DNA from: Larkinella punicea
GTDB taxonomy: Bacteria > Bacteroidota > Bacteroidia > Cytophagales > Spirosomataceae
Length of the DNA stretch: 64,000 bases
Reading direction: 5' to 3'
Assembly: GCF_003334855.1 (NCBI RefSeq)
Contig: NZ_QOWE01000013.1
Location: 1 to 64,000, forward strand
Shown: positions 7,828 through 16,845 of the stretch, piece by piece
Position numbering within the stretch: position 1 is the stretch's first letter
Layout of the letters: each line of letters opens with the position of its first letter
Position numbers and translations under genes: made by a program
The notes under the pieces: generated by a model
Seen by the model: only the letters and a program-made list of their open reading frames with translations
Told to the model about the DNA's origin: nothing
The model's database searches: none

Positions 7828-7862
7828 GCCGGATGGGTATATACCCATCCGGCTTTCTCTTT
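7828..7862 (+). terminator. strong rho-independent terminator
   Basis: Perfect 26-bp palindrome GCCGGATGGGTAT / ATACCCATCCGGC (7828-7853) followed by TTTCTCTTT. It closes the mobile-element operon. Confidence 0.8.
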
Positions 7863-7968
7863 GCTAAATTCAAATGAAAAAACCTTCATTTCCGAAGTTG
7901 AAGAGTTTGGTGAATTGCTAACTGATAGCACTAAAGTGTAAGGTGTAACGAGAAAACTCTAATAAAAT

Positions 7969-8014
7969 ACGGGAAATCTCCCGTTTGGGATACCGAATAC
8001 ATAAGCTATTTTTG
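7969..8014 (+). promoter_or_regulatory. Bacteroidota-type promoter with overlapping inverted repeat
   Basis: TTTG at 7984-7987, 19-nt spacer, TATTTTTG at 8007-8014 fits the TTTG/TAnnTTTG consensus. The expected transcript start lies just before the ATG at 8032. An inverted repeat ACGGGA-AATC-TCCCGT (7969-7984) touches the -33 element and could be an operator. Confidence 0.6.
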
Positions 8015-8031
8015 GGTAAATACACCATCAA

Positions 8032-8859
8032 ATGAGCCAATCCCAAATTTTATACTTTGCCTACGGCCCAAATATGCTGACTACTCGGCTTCAAAAGTTT
8101 GTATCTTCAGCAGAACCATTTAAAAAGGCTTATCTGGAAGATTTCCGGGTAGTTTTCAACAAAAAAAGTCGCGATCAATCCGCTCAAGTAAACATACAGG
8201 CTGCAAAAGGAGAGAGGGTTGAGGGTATGTTATTCAGCATCAATGATGCTGAGTTGCCATCTTTAGATAAAGCTGAGAAGGGCTATCGACGTAAAAAGGT
8301 CTTAGTTATCGACGAAGCGGGCAAGCAGCAAAAAGCTTTGACCTACATCAGCAAGAGCATTTATGCTGATACAAATCAACAGCCATTTAATTGGTATAAA
8401 TCATTGATGATTGCCGGTAGTCAGGAACATAAGGTGCGGCTAGACCCCACTATCCCCAACGCGCTTTTCGATTTGAATTTGGAACGAACTACCGAAAACC
8501 TAAGCGTCCTACCGCAGGCGACTATAGCAGCAATGGCAGCTCAGCCAACTGCAATATCGGTAAGCTTTGATAGCACAATTAGTGTAAATGGTGGGGCGGG
8601 ACAGACCTTTTTCGGTTCGACAAAAGTGGGCAATAACACTGTAAATACTGCCTTTACAGTGAATCCTGGTGATTTTCTATTTGTGTCATTTGTGATAAAG
8701 GCAACGAACGGAACCAAGTTTACAATCACCTATTCATGTAAAAACACAGCTACTGGAGCACAATTCACTGATCAGGACATACCCCCACATCCATCACCTA
8801 TATCAGATACAGTCAAATCAGGTGGACAAGCAGGTGTACAAATCAAACTCGTTTTTTGA
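8032..8859 (+). CDS. gamma-glutamylcyclotransferase-fold protein with extra C-terminal domain
   Basis: 275 aa. The N-terminal ~140 residues follow the GGCT/AIG2-like fold: YFAYGPNM (normally YFAYGSNM, so Ser is Pro in the substrate loop), then RVVFNKKS, VEGMLFSINDAELPSLDKAEKGYRR, where the usual catalytic Glu region lies, and a C-terminal segment resembling the closing strand. Residues about 165-275 are an unrelated, Thr/Val/Gly-rich beta domain (SVSFDSTISVNGGAG) that I do not recognise. The family typically cyclises gamma-glutamyl amines or amino acids. The stop overlaps the next ATG (TGATG), so the two genes are coupled. It has its own host-type promoter, unlike the preceding transfer genes. 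Confidence 0.7.
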   Translation: MSQSQILYFAYGPNMLTTRLQKFVSSAEPFKKAYLEDFRVVFNKKSRDQSAQVNIQAAKGERVEGMLFSINDAELPSLDKAEKGYRRKKVLVIDEAGKQQKALTYISKSIYADTNQQPFNWYKSLMIAGSQEHKVRLDPTIPNALFDLNLERTTENLSVLPQATIAAMAAQPTAISVSFDSTISVNGGAGQTFFGSTKVGNNTVNTAFTVNPGDFLFVSFVIKATNGTKFTITYSCKNTATGAQFTDQDIPPHPSPISDTVKSGGQAGVQIKLVF

Positions 8860-9956
8860 TGAAACATAGCGTATTGGTTTTCGCTTTATTATGGTCTGGA
8901 ACATTAGCCGCCCAATCATGGTACGATGATGGTAATGGAAACGGATTTGCCATCGCTGGCGGTCAGGGCCAAGGTACGTTAGTGAGTGGGAACGCGAACG
9001 TGGCAGATAAGAGCATAACGCTATCAGTTTTCAGCCGACTTAATGCCTTGACTGCAAAACCACCAGTTAAAATAAATCCAAATGGCCCACCTCCCGGAAT
9101 AAATCAACCAAAACCCGATCTTGCCACCTTGTTCAAAGAGCCAATCACTATATATGGTTTGGGTATTTCCATTAAAGGCAAGTCAGAAAATGAATTAGGC
9201 TCATTATTCTCAACTGGAGCGTTCACACCCTCAACAACGATAAGCGGATACTTGGTCAGAAACAATTTTGCTATGGTCAGTACCGGAACAGCATTAAGAA
9301 GTTCTGTTATTGGTATTCGGTATACCAATAGTGCCTATCGCTTTGCGGATTTTTCCAAGCCTTTTGGCAGCCAGTTAAGCGATCTTACGCCATTCGATGG
9401 ATGGTCGTTTACCTTCGCTCACAACTTTATAAGGCCGTTTAAACCAGACGGTGACGCTACGAATATCGATGGCAGTTGGTTTGGTGGTGTTTCCCTCTCA
9501 GTCGAGCGCAAAAACAATTTCTCATCACTGCCGACAGCCGAAATAAAAACATCCCGAGTTGTGCAAAACAAAGTTGGGGGTGATACAACCCGAGTTGCCA
9601 CAGTGGAAGACAAAAATGGCTATAGTTACGCAGTTCCAACGGAAATAAAGCCTTATAAAACGTTTTGGGACATACGTCTTCAGGGCAATATTGGATTAAT
9701 ACCTACAGGTGCCCGAACCTCATTGCGACTTTATCCATCAGTGGTTTTGCGTGATTCGAAAACGTTATTCAACGTGGGTTTAGGCGCTTACTTTCTTAAA
9801 GAAGGAGAACCAACAATATCAATTGCCGGTCTATTTTTTGAATGGAATGATATAAGAAATAGTACCGAATCGAAGGACCCGTTCCTGCAACGGACATTCA
9901 CGGTAGGCATAGTTGCCTCTCTTAACATACTTACAGGCGAAGCAAGGCCTAAGTGA
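8859..9956 (+). CDS. secreted or outer-membrane protein of unknown function
   Basis: 365 aa with a clear signal peptide (MKHSVLVFALLWSGTLAAQS, cleavage after AAQ or nearby). The mature part is rich in Gly, Asn and beta-prone stretches. Repeated aromatic strands towards the C-terminus (IRLQGNIGLIPTGARTSLRLYP, here split by turns) suggest a small beta-barrel or periplasmic beta protein. No family recognised. The start is the ATG at 8859, overlapping the stop of the GGCT-like gene; the TTG three bases earlier is not needed. The pair looks like cargo carried by the element. Confidence 0.65.
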   Translation: MKHSVLVFALLWSGTLAAQSWYDDGNGNGFAIAGGQGQGTLVSGNANVADKSITLSVFSRLNALTAKPPVKINPNGPPPGINQPKPDLATLFKEPITIYGLGISIKGKSENELGSLFSTGAFTPSTTISGYLVRNNFAMVSTGTALRSSVIGIRYTNSAYRFADFSKPFGSQLSDLTPFDGWSFTFAHNFIRPFKPDGDATNIDGSWFGGVSLSVERKNNFSSLPTAEIKTSRVVQNKVGGDTTRVATVEDKNGYSYAVPTEIKPYKTFWDIRLQGNIGLIPTGARTSLRLYPSVVLRDSKTLFNVGLGAYFLKEGEPTISIAGLFFEWNDIRNSTESKDPFLQRTFTVGIVASLNILTGEARPK

Positions 9957-10039
9957 CTTAGCCATGTGTATGACTATTAGTAAAATTTTTTAGGATTTCT
10001 ATGGAATTATGTGCACACTTAATCCCCGCAACTTCCCCA

Positions 10040-10438
10040 CTATTCGCTTTTGACCAGAATTTCAGTCACAAAACTATCCTGTGTTTGCCCATCAACAGAA
10101 TAGCGCGGATGATTGGCTGTAACGGTTTTCGGAATATGATTCAGCAACAGATCGAACAGCAGTCCCAGATGGTAGCCTTTCAGCGTGACGATCTGTCCAC
10201 TGAAATAAAGCAACATCATATTTAACGGATCGCTCAAAACCAAATCGACTGAGACCAGATAGGCGTAATTGAAAAACGCCTTGCGCCCATCTTCCCAGAC
10301 AAAGCAGACATTTCTAACCGGACTGTCATCCTCATGCAGGTATAGGCGATCGGCGGTATCCACTCGCGGGCTGTCCATTTCCAAATCGTCTTTCGCCGGT
10401 TGGTCGAAGTTTGATTTAAAGTGTTGGACGTGGGGCAT
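10040..10438 (-). CDS. conserved protein downstream of MobF relaxase
   Basis: 132-aa soluble protein. The segment RNVCFVWEDGRKAFFNYAYLVSVDL, followed by MLLYFSGQIVTLKGYHLGLLFDLLLNH, reads like a ligand-free alpha/beta domain with a hydrophobic core; no catalytic motif is visible. It overlaps the 3' end of the relaxase gene by 23 bp on the same strand, so it is translated from the same message. A role as an accessory transfer protein is only a guess from position. Confidence 0.6.
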   Translation of the reverse strand: MPHVQHFKSNFDQPAKDDLEMDSPRVDTADRLYLHEDDSPVRNVCFVWEDGRKAFFNYAYLVSVDLVLSDPLNMMLLYFSGQIVTLKGYHLGLLFDLLLNHIPKTVTANHPRYSVDGQTQDSFVTEILVKSE

Positions 10439-13172
10439 AAGGTTTCGGCTTTCGCTGAACAGGTTTTACCACGGGCTCTTGTTCTCGTCTGGTTTTTAGG
10501 GTCGTTGTAACCGGCGGTCTGACCCGCACCAGATGTTCCGCCGTTTTCCGGTTTTCTTTTTTACGTTGCACCAGTTCCAACGCCGACAGGCGATCACCCA
10601 ATTTTGAGGCAGTCGCCAGTAAAGCGGCTGGATCGTCGGTATAGATATGCACCGCATCCCGTGCCCGTGACACCGACACATAGAACTGGTTTAGATTGGT
10701 GGCGGCAAACGTGCTGGCCGGTTGCGCTATAAACACCTCATCCACTGTTTTGCCTTGTGCGGCATGGGACGTGATGCAATGGGCGTAGGCCAAATGCCCA
10801 AAGCTGTTTGGCAGTGTATAATTGACCTGGCTGATCCGGTTGCGCAGCCGTATCGTACCGTTCTTGTCAACGGCCACCACGTCCAAAATCTGGCCGTTAT
10901 TCAGCCGCTTTCTGTTGTTATCAAGACCGTTGCGGGTGATCCGGATGGTATCGCCTTTAGCCAGGTTAATTTCTGCTTGCCGGTACACGTCGAATTGCTG
11001 CGTCCGGTCAAGCGGAAGTGAGATTGGTCTGTTGGAACCCGCTGCAATTCTGACGTCGGTATCGGTGTGCGATACCACCGACCAGCGCGAACCGCGTTCG
11101 ATGCCCGGTACGTTCTGGTTGAACTGGATAATCTGACCGGTTCGGTAATTGCGGCAATCACTTTTTTCAGCCTCAGTCATATTGGTATTGACCAATTGCA
11201 GGGCCGGGGATTCCGTTTTTTTAATCCGGCCAGTCTGCCGCAGTTGGTCCCGAATGGCCTGGGTCACCAGCTCGCCCTGATGATGCGTCGGAGAAATGAC
11301 TAAGGCCGTTTTGCCGCGCTGTAGGGTGGTAACGTACTCAACCGCCAGTCTCGCAAACGGGTTGGCCGGATCAACCGTCTTCATAGCGCCCATTTTATGT
11401 AGCGTTGCAAATGCCGTTTTCACATCGCCTTGTGAGAGGGCTTGCACGGCCTGACGGTAATCAAGATCACGTTGTCGGAATATCCGACTGGTTTCGGCGG
11501 ACTTGATACCGGCGACCGTATTGAGAATCCGCAGCGCGTCCCCGCGCACGACGCTGGTATGTTGCCTGGTATCTCCGCTTAAAATCAGCCGCGCGTTCTT
11601 ACTGGTGACGAGACGCAACAGGGCGGTCATATCGGCGGTGTTCAATAAACCCGCTTCATCCACCCACAAAACGCCATCTTTCAGCCTGTTTTGCAAATCG
11701 GTGGAGGCTAAGAGTTTGGCGACGGTTTCGGCCTCCGTAAATCCTTCCTCCCGCAACACACCCCGTGCCGCTTGTGCAGTCGGGGCCACGACTGTTACAG
11801 CTCGACCTGTCCGCTCGATCCGATGAATGGCTTCTTTCATCAGGGTTGTTTTACCCGTGCCTGCTTTCCCACGAATAATCGACAGGCGGTTGGCCGTCGT
11901 TAGCACATGCCGAACTGCTTCCGCCTGTTCCCCGTCCAATGTTATCGGTGGCGCATCCTTATAGAGTGGCTGCAATGTACCTTGTCCTTGTCGGGCGAGC
12001 TGCACCATGCGCCGTTCCTCGGCCAGGACCTCTTTCGTCGTGCAGAGTGTTTTGGCCCCGTCCTTGATTTTGAGTATCCGATGGTCACGGCCAAAAGACT
12101 CCGTGATCTGATCGAGTTTTACCGATAGGTTACCGATACTATGCCGGTAAGCGGTTTCAAGAATGCGTCTATCCGGCATGACGGAGGCCCGTTCAAACCG
12201 CAATTGCAGCGCATGTTCAACGCAATGCTTAGGTGTCAGGGCAGGCGGCTCTTTGACCGGGGCAAAGCGGATCGGCTGATCGCCTTCACCCTTGTCATTC
12301 ATCCCCATGGCAAGAATCTGCTTGCGCCATGCCTGTTTGAGTTGGGTCATGGTCAGACCTTTTTGCTTTTTGGCGCGGGTTCGTGCTCCCAAAGCATCCA
12401 GTTCAGAGGCATCAGTAATACCCAGTTCGTTGGCTATCTGGCCAATCTCATTCGTGCGCTTGGAAAACAGATCCATGATGCGTTCAGGCATACCCGCGAT
12501 TTCAAAGGCTGTATCCGTTCGCCGGATGCAATAGCCCAGAGAAATCAATTTATCCGACAGGATTTTGTGAAACCGCGCCTGATAGTAGGGCATGTCTCGC
12601 TTAATATCCCGAAACTGTCCGGCTTTGAATTGGTTCTCAACCGCGTCCCAAGTCACGTTAAATACAAAAGAATGGCAGTGCAAATGCGGGTCTGGTACAA
12701 TTCCATCAACAGGCCGCGCGGTCTGATGAATAAAATCGGCCCAGACCAGTTCACCCGTCAGCCGGTCTTCATCCTGGCCGTTTTTTCTAACCCGCGTTTG
12801 AGCATCCCTCTCAATGTCCAACATGGTTTGCTGAACGCTGGCCTGAAACGCATCCAGAATATGACTTTCATCCGTCAGCGCATGGAGGATGGAAACGGAT
12901 TTTGGGCAGTGGAAATTTATATCGTAACCGACGGTGCGATTATCTTTTTTTCGCGGAGTAAGCGATTTCCCCGTAATCGGATTAATGTGTTCGCAGAGGG
13001 CGTGAAAGGTATTTTTAGTAACCGGCCCTTGAATCCCCAGACGAGCCGCAATTCGGCCATGCAAACGACCAGGCTGTTCCTGCCCGTTGAGATAATAGTC
13101 CGACTGGCGCAACGAGGAGTTAAAATAACGTCGGGCTTGACCGGCAGCACTGCTTTGAATCATGCGTATCAT
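10416..13172 (-). CDS. MobF-family relaxase/helicase (TrwC/TraI-like)
   Basis: 918 aa, a bifunctional conjugative relaxase. The N-terminal TrwC domain shows the catalytic tyrosine pair in SDYYLNG (about Tyr26/27) and the metal-binding three-His motif PHLHCH (about 163-167). The C-terminal part is a superfamily-1 DNA helicase: Walker A in GKAGTGKTT (about 435-443), Walker B/DEAG in LWVDEAGLL, GDTRQ (motif III), and the C-terminal SHAAQGKT and YVSVSRARD motifs. It would nick oriT, stay covalently attached to the transferred strand and unwind it. Start set at 13172 (MIRMIQSS); 13193 and 13163 are alternatives. It is the first gene of a leftward pair. Confidence 0.93.
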   Translation of the reverse strand: MIRMIQSSAAGQARRYFNSSLRQSDYYLNGQEQPGRLHGRIAARLGIQGPVTKNTFHALCEHINPITGKSLTPRKKDNRTVGYDINFHCPKSVSILHALTDESHILDAFQASVQQTMLDIERDAQTRVRKNGQDEDRLTGELVWADFIHQTARPVDGIVPDPHLHCHSFVFNVTWDAVENQFKAGQFRDIKRDMPYYQARFHKILSDKLISLGYCIRRTDTAFEIAGMPERIMDLFSKRTNEIGQIANELGITDASELDALGARTRAKKQKGLTMTQLKQAWRKQILAMGMNDKGEGDQPIRFAPVKEPPALTPKHCVEHALQLRFERASVMPDRRILETAYRHSIGNLSVKLDQITESFGRDHRILKIKDGAKTLCTTKEVLAEERRMVQLARQGQGTLQPLYKDAPPITLDGEQAEAVRHVLTTANRLSIIRGKAGTGKTTLMKEAIHRIERTGRAVTVVAPTAQAARGVLREEGFTEAETVAKLLASTDLQNRLKDGVLWVDEAGLLNTADMTALLRLVTSKNARLILSGDTRQHTSVVRGDALRILNTVAGIKSAETSRIFRQRDLDYRQAVQALSQGDVKTAFATLHKMGAMKTVDPANPFARLAVEYVTTLQRGKTALVISPTHHQGELVTQAIRDQLRQTGRIKKTESPALQLVNTNMTEAEKSDCRNYRTGQIIQFNQNVPGIERGSRWSVVSHTDTDVRIAAGSNRPISLPLDRTQQFDVYRQAEINLAKGDTIRITRNGLDNNRKRLNNGQILDVVAVDKNGTIRLRNRISQVNYTLPNSFGHLAYAHCITSHAAQGKTVDEVFIAQPASTFAATNLNQFYVSVSRARDAVHIYTDDPAALLATASKLGDRLSALELVQRKKENRKTAEHLVRVRPPVTTTLKTRREQEPVVKPVQRKPKPYAPRPTL

Positions 13173-13534
13173 GCCTGATTTTATACAGGACAAATCGAGC
13201 GACGAGGGTCAGAAGATGAAGTTGTTAAAGCCAGTGAATGAGACAAAAACCAGATCGATAAGACAAGTGACTGAAAGACAGACTGTTATGATAGGTGTCA
13301 GACATCTTCCCTAAGCTTTGTTAATACATTCATCCCTAAAGAAATGCACAAGACAAATGGCAGAACTTCATTTACATGAAAATGCTACTATAACAAGATC
13401 TTAATAAAATTATGGGAAAGAAATCTAACAAATCGATAGTTGATTGAATACGATTATTGAAGTAAATTGCAAATTATTACCTTTGATCAATCAAACGGAA
13501 TTAAGTACTACTAACTAACAAGCATACATATATC
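13173..13534. other. intergenic region between MobF gene and AT-rich cassette
   Basis: 362 bp without a gene. The base composition changes here: mixed near the relaxase start, then strongly AT-rich from about 13320. It should hold the MobF promoter and possibly an oriT on the relaxase side. A host-type promoter for the cassette lies at 13457-13485. Confidence 0.5.
13457..13485 (+). promoter_or_regulatory. Bacteroidota-type promoter of the MurE-like operon
   Basis: TTG at 13457-13459, 18-nt spacer, TACCTTTG at 13478-13485 matches TAnnTTTG. It is about 50 nt upstream of the ATG at 13535. No Shine-Dalgarno is visible, in line with host-style expression. Confidence 0.5.
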
Positions 13535-14980
13535 ATGATTTTGTCAAAAATATTAGCGGGTTTGGAATATGAATTAATTCAAGGTGATTTAAACACAGAA
13601 ATACAATCAATAAACTATGACTCAAGAGGGAATTTAAAAGATGGATTGTTTATAGCTATTATTGGCTTTAGAACAGATGGACACTCGTTCATTTTAAATG
13701 CTTTAGCAAATGGTGCCAAAGCAGTAATTATTGAGCAAGATATACCTGCCTTACCAACTGGTCTAACGATTGTAAAATTAAAGAGCTCAAGAAAGGCTTT
13801 AAGTTTAATTGCGGCAAACTTTTACGAGAACCCAACAAAAAAAGTTAAATTAATTGCAATTACCGGTACTAATGGCAAAACCAGTGTTTCTTATATAATA
13901 AGCTCATTACTACAGTCACTTGGCTATAAAATAGGAGTTATTGGTACAAATGGTATTCGAATAAATGATCATCTGTTAGAAGATGTAAATAAAACAACAC
14001 CAACAACGCCCGAGTCATTAGATATTCAACATATAATAAATAAAATGTCTCTTGAGAATGTTGAAATTGTAATAATGGAAGCATCATCAATGGCACTAAA
14101 GCTTGGTCGTTTGGATAACTGTGAAATTAGTACTGGAGTTTTTACAAACTTATCTCATGAACATTTAGATGACCATGGAACTTTCGAAGATTATAAAAAC
14201 TCGAAGAAAATTTTATTCGACCTGACTTCATATGGAATCATAAACGCTGATGATCCATATTTTGAAGATTTTAATAGGCAATCAGCAAAAATTATTTCCT
14301 TTGGGCTCGATACTAAAGCTGATTTAAACGGTAATAATGTAAAATTGTTGGCTGACTCTACAGAGCTTAAAATCTCATACATTGATCAAGTAATACAGTG
14401 TTCGATACCTTTACCTGGTAGATTTAATATTTATAACACATTAGCGGCAATAGGAGCTTGTTTAAGCATAGGAATAGATTTCGGTGATATTATTAATAAA
14501 ATTAAATTTATTAAACCTATTGACGGAAGGACAGAGAATATAAAAAATGATAGGAATTTAAAAATAATTATAGATTATGCGCATACTCCAAATGCTTTGA
14601 AAAATGTAATGGAAACTTTAAAAGCAATAACAATAGGAAGATTAATTACTGTCTTTGGATGTGGAGGTAATAGAGATAAAGAAAAAAGACCAAAAATGGG
14701 TAATATTGCTACGCAAATTGCAGATTATGTCATTTTAACTAATGATAACCCTCGGTATGAAGACCCTAAAATAATAGTAAATGAAATTATTAATGGAATT
14801 ACAACTGAAAATTATAAAATAATTTTAGATAGAAAGGAGGCGATTAATACCGCTTTAGAAATGGCTCAAGAAGATGATATAATATTAATTGCAGGCAAAG
14901 GAAGTGAAGAATATCAAACAGTTCAAGGTGTAAATATTCCTTTTAGTGATAAGCAAACAGTGTTAGACTATCTAAAATGA
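13535..14980 (+). CDS. MurE-like Mur ligase
   Basis: 481 aa, close to the length of UDP-MurNAc-tripeptide synthetases, which add the third residue of the peptidoglycan stem using ATP. All three Mur domains are present: the N-terminal UDP-substrate domain with DSRGNLKDGLFIAI and GFRTDGH (about 29-50); the central ATPase domain with P-loop GTNGKTS (111-117), MEASSMAL and the carbamylated-Lys region DYKNSKKILF (219-228); and the C-terminal domain with DYAHTP and the DNPR motif (404-407), which in MurE usually recognises meso-diaminopimelate. It is thus a plausible functional ligase. Codon use is extremely AT-rich compared with the flanking transfer genes, pointing to foreign origin. The next gene starts 1 bp after its stop. 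Confidence 0.88.
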   Translation: MILSKILAGLEYELIQGDLNTEIQSINYDSRGNLKDGLFIAIIGFRTDGHSFILNALANGAKAVIIEQDIPALPTGLTIVKLKSSRKALSLIAANFYENPTKKVKLIAITGTNGKTSVSYIISSLLQSLGYKIGVIGTNGIRINDHLLEDVNKTTPTTPESLDIQHIINKMSLENVEIVIMEASSMALKLGRLDNCEISTGVFTNLSHEHLDDHGTFEDYKNSKKILFDLTSYGIINADDPYFEDFNRQSAKIISFGLDTKADLNGNNVKLLADSTELKISYIDQVIQCSIPLPGRFNIYNTLAAIGACLSIGIDFGDIINKIKFIKPIDGRTENIKNDRNLKIIIDYAHTPNALKNVMETLKAITIGRLITVFGCGGNRDKEKRPKMGNIATQIADYVILTNDNPRYEDPKIIVNEIINGITTENYKIILDRKEAINTALEMAQEDDIILIAGKGSEEYQTVQGVNIPFSDKQTVLDYLK

Positions 14981-14981
14981 T

Positions 14982-15731
14982 ATGGATATCATTAAATTTG
15001 ATTTAGGCTTGCATGTTCATAACGCAGTAGATGTGTCTATACCGCAAAAAAACTATTTTCTAAAGTATGGCGAAGACGGAATTATAAACCAAAAACTTTT
15101 TTTTGACTTCCTGAACATAAGTGAAAACTTTAAAGATAGGGTAGTGGTAGCTAACGCGTTTTCAACGGAAATACTACATATAGAAGATAAGGCATATTCT
15201 GGCTATACCGGCAATTTTAGTAACTGCAACAAATATGATGGTGTAATTACTCAAATAAGAAGATTAGCATTGTTTACAGTTTTTGGTGACTGCCCACAGC
15301 TTATTGTGGTAGGAAAAAAAACAATAGCTCTATTACATGCTTCAAGAAAAACAATTGATGATAATATCATTTTCGTCTTCTTTGAGAAATTTAAGAAATT
15401 TGAAAATGCAGAAGATATTAAAGTTGCTATATCACCTTATATCACAGAAAAATATTTCACACATGAATATTTAAATTTAAAACGCGGAGTAAACTGGAAA
15501 AAACATATAGCTATAAAAGATAACCTATATTTAATTGATTTAGCAAGTATGATAAAAGAAGACCTTAAGAGTGTAGGTATAAATGAGGAGAACTTTATTA
15601 ACCTTAAAATAGATACCTGGGAGTTATCAGAAAAATCTGTAGAAAAATTAGGTTGTTCTGTATCTCACCGCTATGCTGTAACGTTCGACAGAAAAGAAGG
15701 TAGAGGTGGAATGATGGTAATGCTAAAATAA
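14982..15731 (+). CDS. divergent YfiH/PgeF-like (laccase-domain) protein
   Basis: 249 aa of the 'polyphenol oxidase' (DUF152) fold. Recognisable segments are YDGVITQ, VFGDCPQLIVV with Cys104, ALLHAS with His119, and the C-terminal CSVSHRYAVTFDRKEGRGG. Typical members bind zinc with His-Cys-His and have HAGWRG. Here the first His (normally in QVHG) appears replaced by ANAF, and WRG by RKT. E. coli YfiH/PgeF helps keep peptidoglycan stem composition correct, which fits a neighbour of MurE. Given the missing residues, activity is uncertain. It is coupled to the MurE-like gene (1-bp gap) and shares its AT-richness. Confidence 0.7.
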   Translation: MDIIKFDLGLHVHNAVDVSIPQKNYFLKYGEDGIINQKLFFDFLNISENFKDRVVVANAFSTEILHIEDKAYSGYTGNFSNCNKYDGVITQIRRLALFTVFGDCPQLIVVGKKTIALLHASRKTIDDNIIFVFFEKFKKFENAEDIKVAISPYITEKYFTHEYLNLKRGVNWKKHIAIKDNLYLIDLASMIKEDLKSVGINEENFINLKIDTWELSEKSVEKLGCSVSHRYAVTFDRKEGRGGMMVMLK

Positions 15732-15744
15732 TATTTGAATAACT

Positions 15745-16845
15745 TTAACTGAATACTCTCGGAATAGATGAGTTGATATTAACCATTAAATCAGAATTAA
15801 TTGTATTTAAATTATTTGCATGATCATCAAAGGTCAGTTGATTATTATTAGAAGCTCCAACTATTATTACCTTAGCAAAAGTTATGATATTTTTAATATG
15901 ACTTACATCAACCATAAAATAATTCATGCAAATGCTTCCTATAATACTACACAGCGAATCTTGTATAATTACCTTGCCAATATTAGATAACCCTCTTGGG
16001 ATACCATCAGCAAACCCAATTGGAACAGTTGCGATTACCTTATCGCTATCCGCGACATATGATTCATTGTAACCTACAATTTCCCCTTTATAAATTTTCT
16101 TTAAGCGGAAGATAAAAGAAGAAATACTAAGTATGGGCTTGATATTGATCGAACTACTACTAAATGAAGGAGGAAAATAGCCATATAATAATACTCCAAC
16201 TCTGTAATAATTGCAAAAGCTAAAAATTGGTAAAGTTAAAAGGCTTTGGCTACTTTCTAAATGAATTTTATTTACAAAAATGCCTGATTTTTTTAAAATT
16301 TTCAATACTCCTTTAAATGCATCCACTTGCTTGATAATTAAACTTGAATTTCTTACAGAAGCAAAATGCGAGTAAACCCCTACGATATTAATTATACCCA
16401 GATGATGTAGCTCGATGATCCTTTTTATAGATTCAATTTTATATATTCCTGTTCTATTCATGCCAGTCTCAAGTTTCAAATGAATATTAATAGGAGTTAA
16501 TCTGAATTTATTATCTAACAATTCTACTTGCTCATTTGTACTAATTGAAAATTCTAACGTTTCACAGTAAGTATTACTCCAATCTTCTGGACCGGAATAA
16601 TTCATAATTAAAATAGGTAGAGTTATTCCATTTTTTCTTAAAGCAAAAGCTTCAGGATAATCATTTACAGCCAACTGATCAACGCTATTTTTTTGAAGTA
16701 TTTCTGAAAACTTTATAATATCGTGGCCATATGCATTTGATTTAACAATAGCAATCAATTTTCTATTATAACCAAAAGAATGCTGAATATTCCGAATGTT
16801 ATACTCAATATCAGTGATACTTACAGATATTTCACATCGATTCAT
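15745..16845 (-). CDS. alanine racemase-like protein (stand-alone)
   Basis: 366 aa, the usual size of a fold-type III PLP racemase. The PLP lysine is in AIVKSNAYGHD (Lys35), and a conserved Arg lies in MNRTG (131). RVGVLLYGYFP matches the RPGIALYG box, the second catalytic Tyr is in VGYNES (Tyr259), and GFADGIPRG corresponds to GYADGYPR. CMNYFMVDV replaces the common CMDQ, so specificity may differ from L-/D-alanine. Most Bacteroidota carry Alr fused to MurF; a separate copy is unusual. It overlaps the MurD-like gene by 14 bp and is the last gene of the leftward cassette operon, meeting the rightward operon at 15731/15745. Confidence 0.82.
   Translation of the reverse strand: MNRCEISVSITDIEYNIRNIQHSFGYNRKLIAIVKSNAYGHDIIKFSEILQKNSVDQLAVNDYPEAFALRKNGITLPILIMNYSGPEDWSNTYCETLEFSISTNEQVELLDNKFRLTPINIHLKLETGMNRTGIYKIESIKRIIELHHLGIINIVGVYSHFASVRNSSLIIKQVDAFKGVLKILKKSGIFVNKIHLESSQSLLTLPIFSFCNYYRVGVLLYGYFPPSFSSSSINIKPILSISSFIFRLKKIYKGEIVGYNESYVADSDKVIATVPIGFADGIPRGLSNIGKVIIQDSLCSIIGSICMNYFMVDVSHIKNIITFAKVIIVGASNNNQLTFDDHANNLNTINSDLMVNINSSIPRVFS

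Noticed and set aside
12141-13178. 345-aa plus-strand ORF opposite the MobF gene
   Set aside because: Antisense to well-conserved relaxase motifs; codon shadow with no family features.
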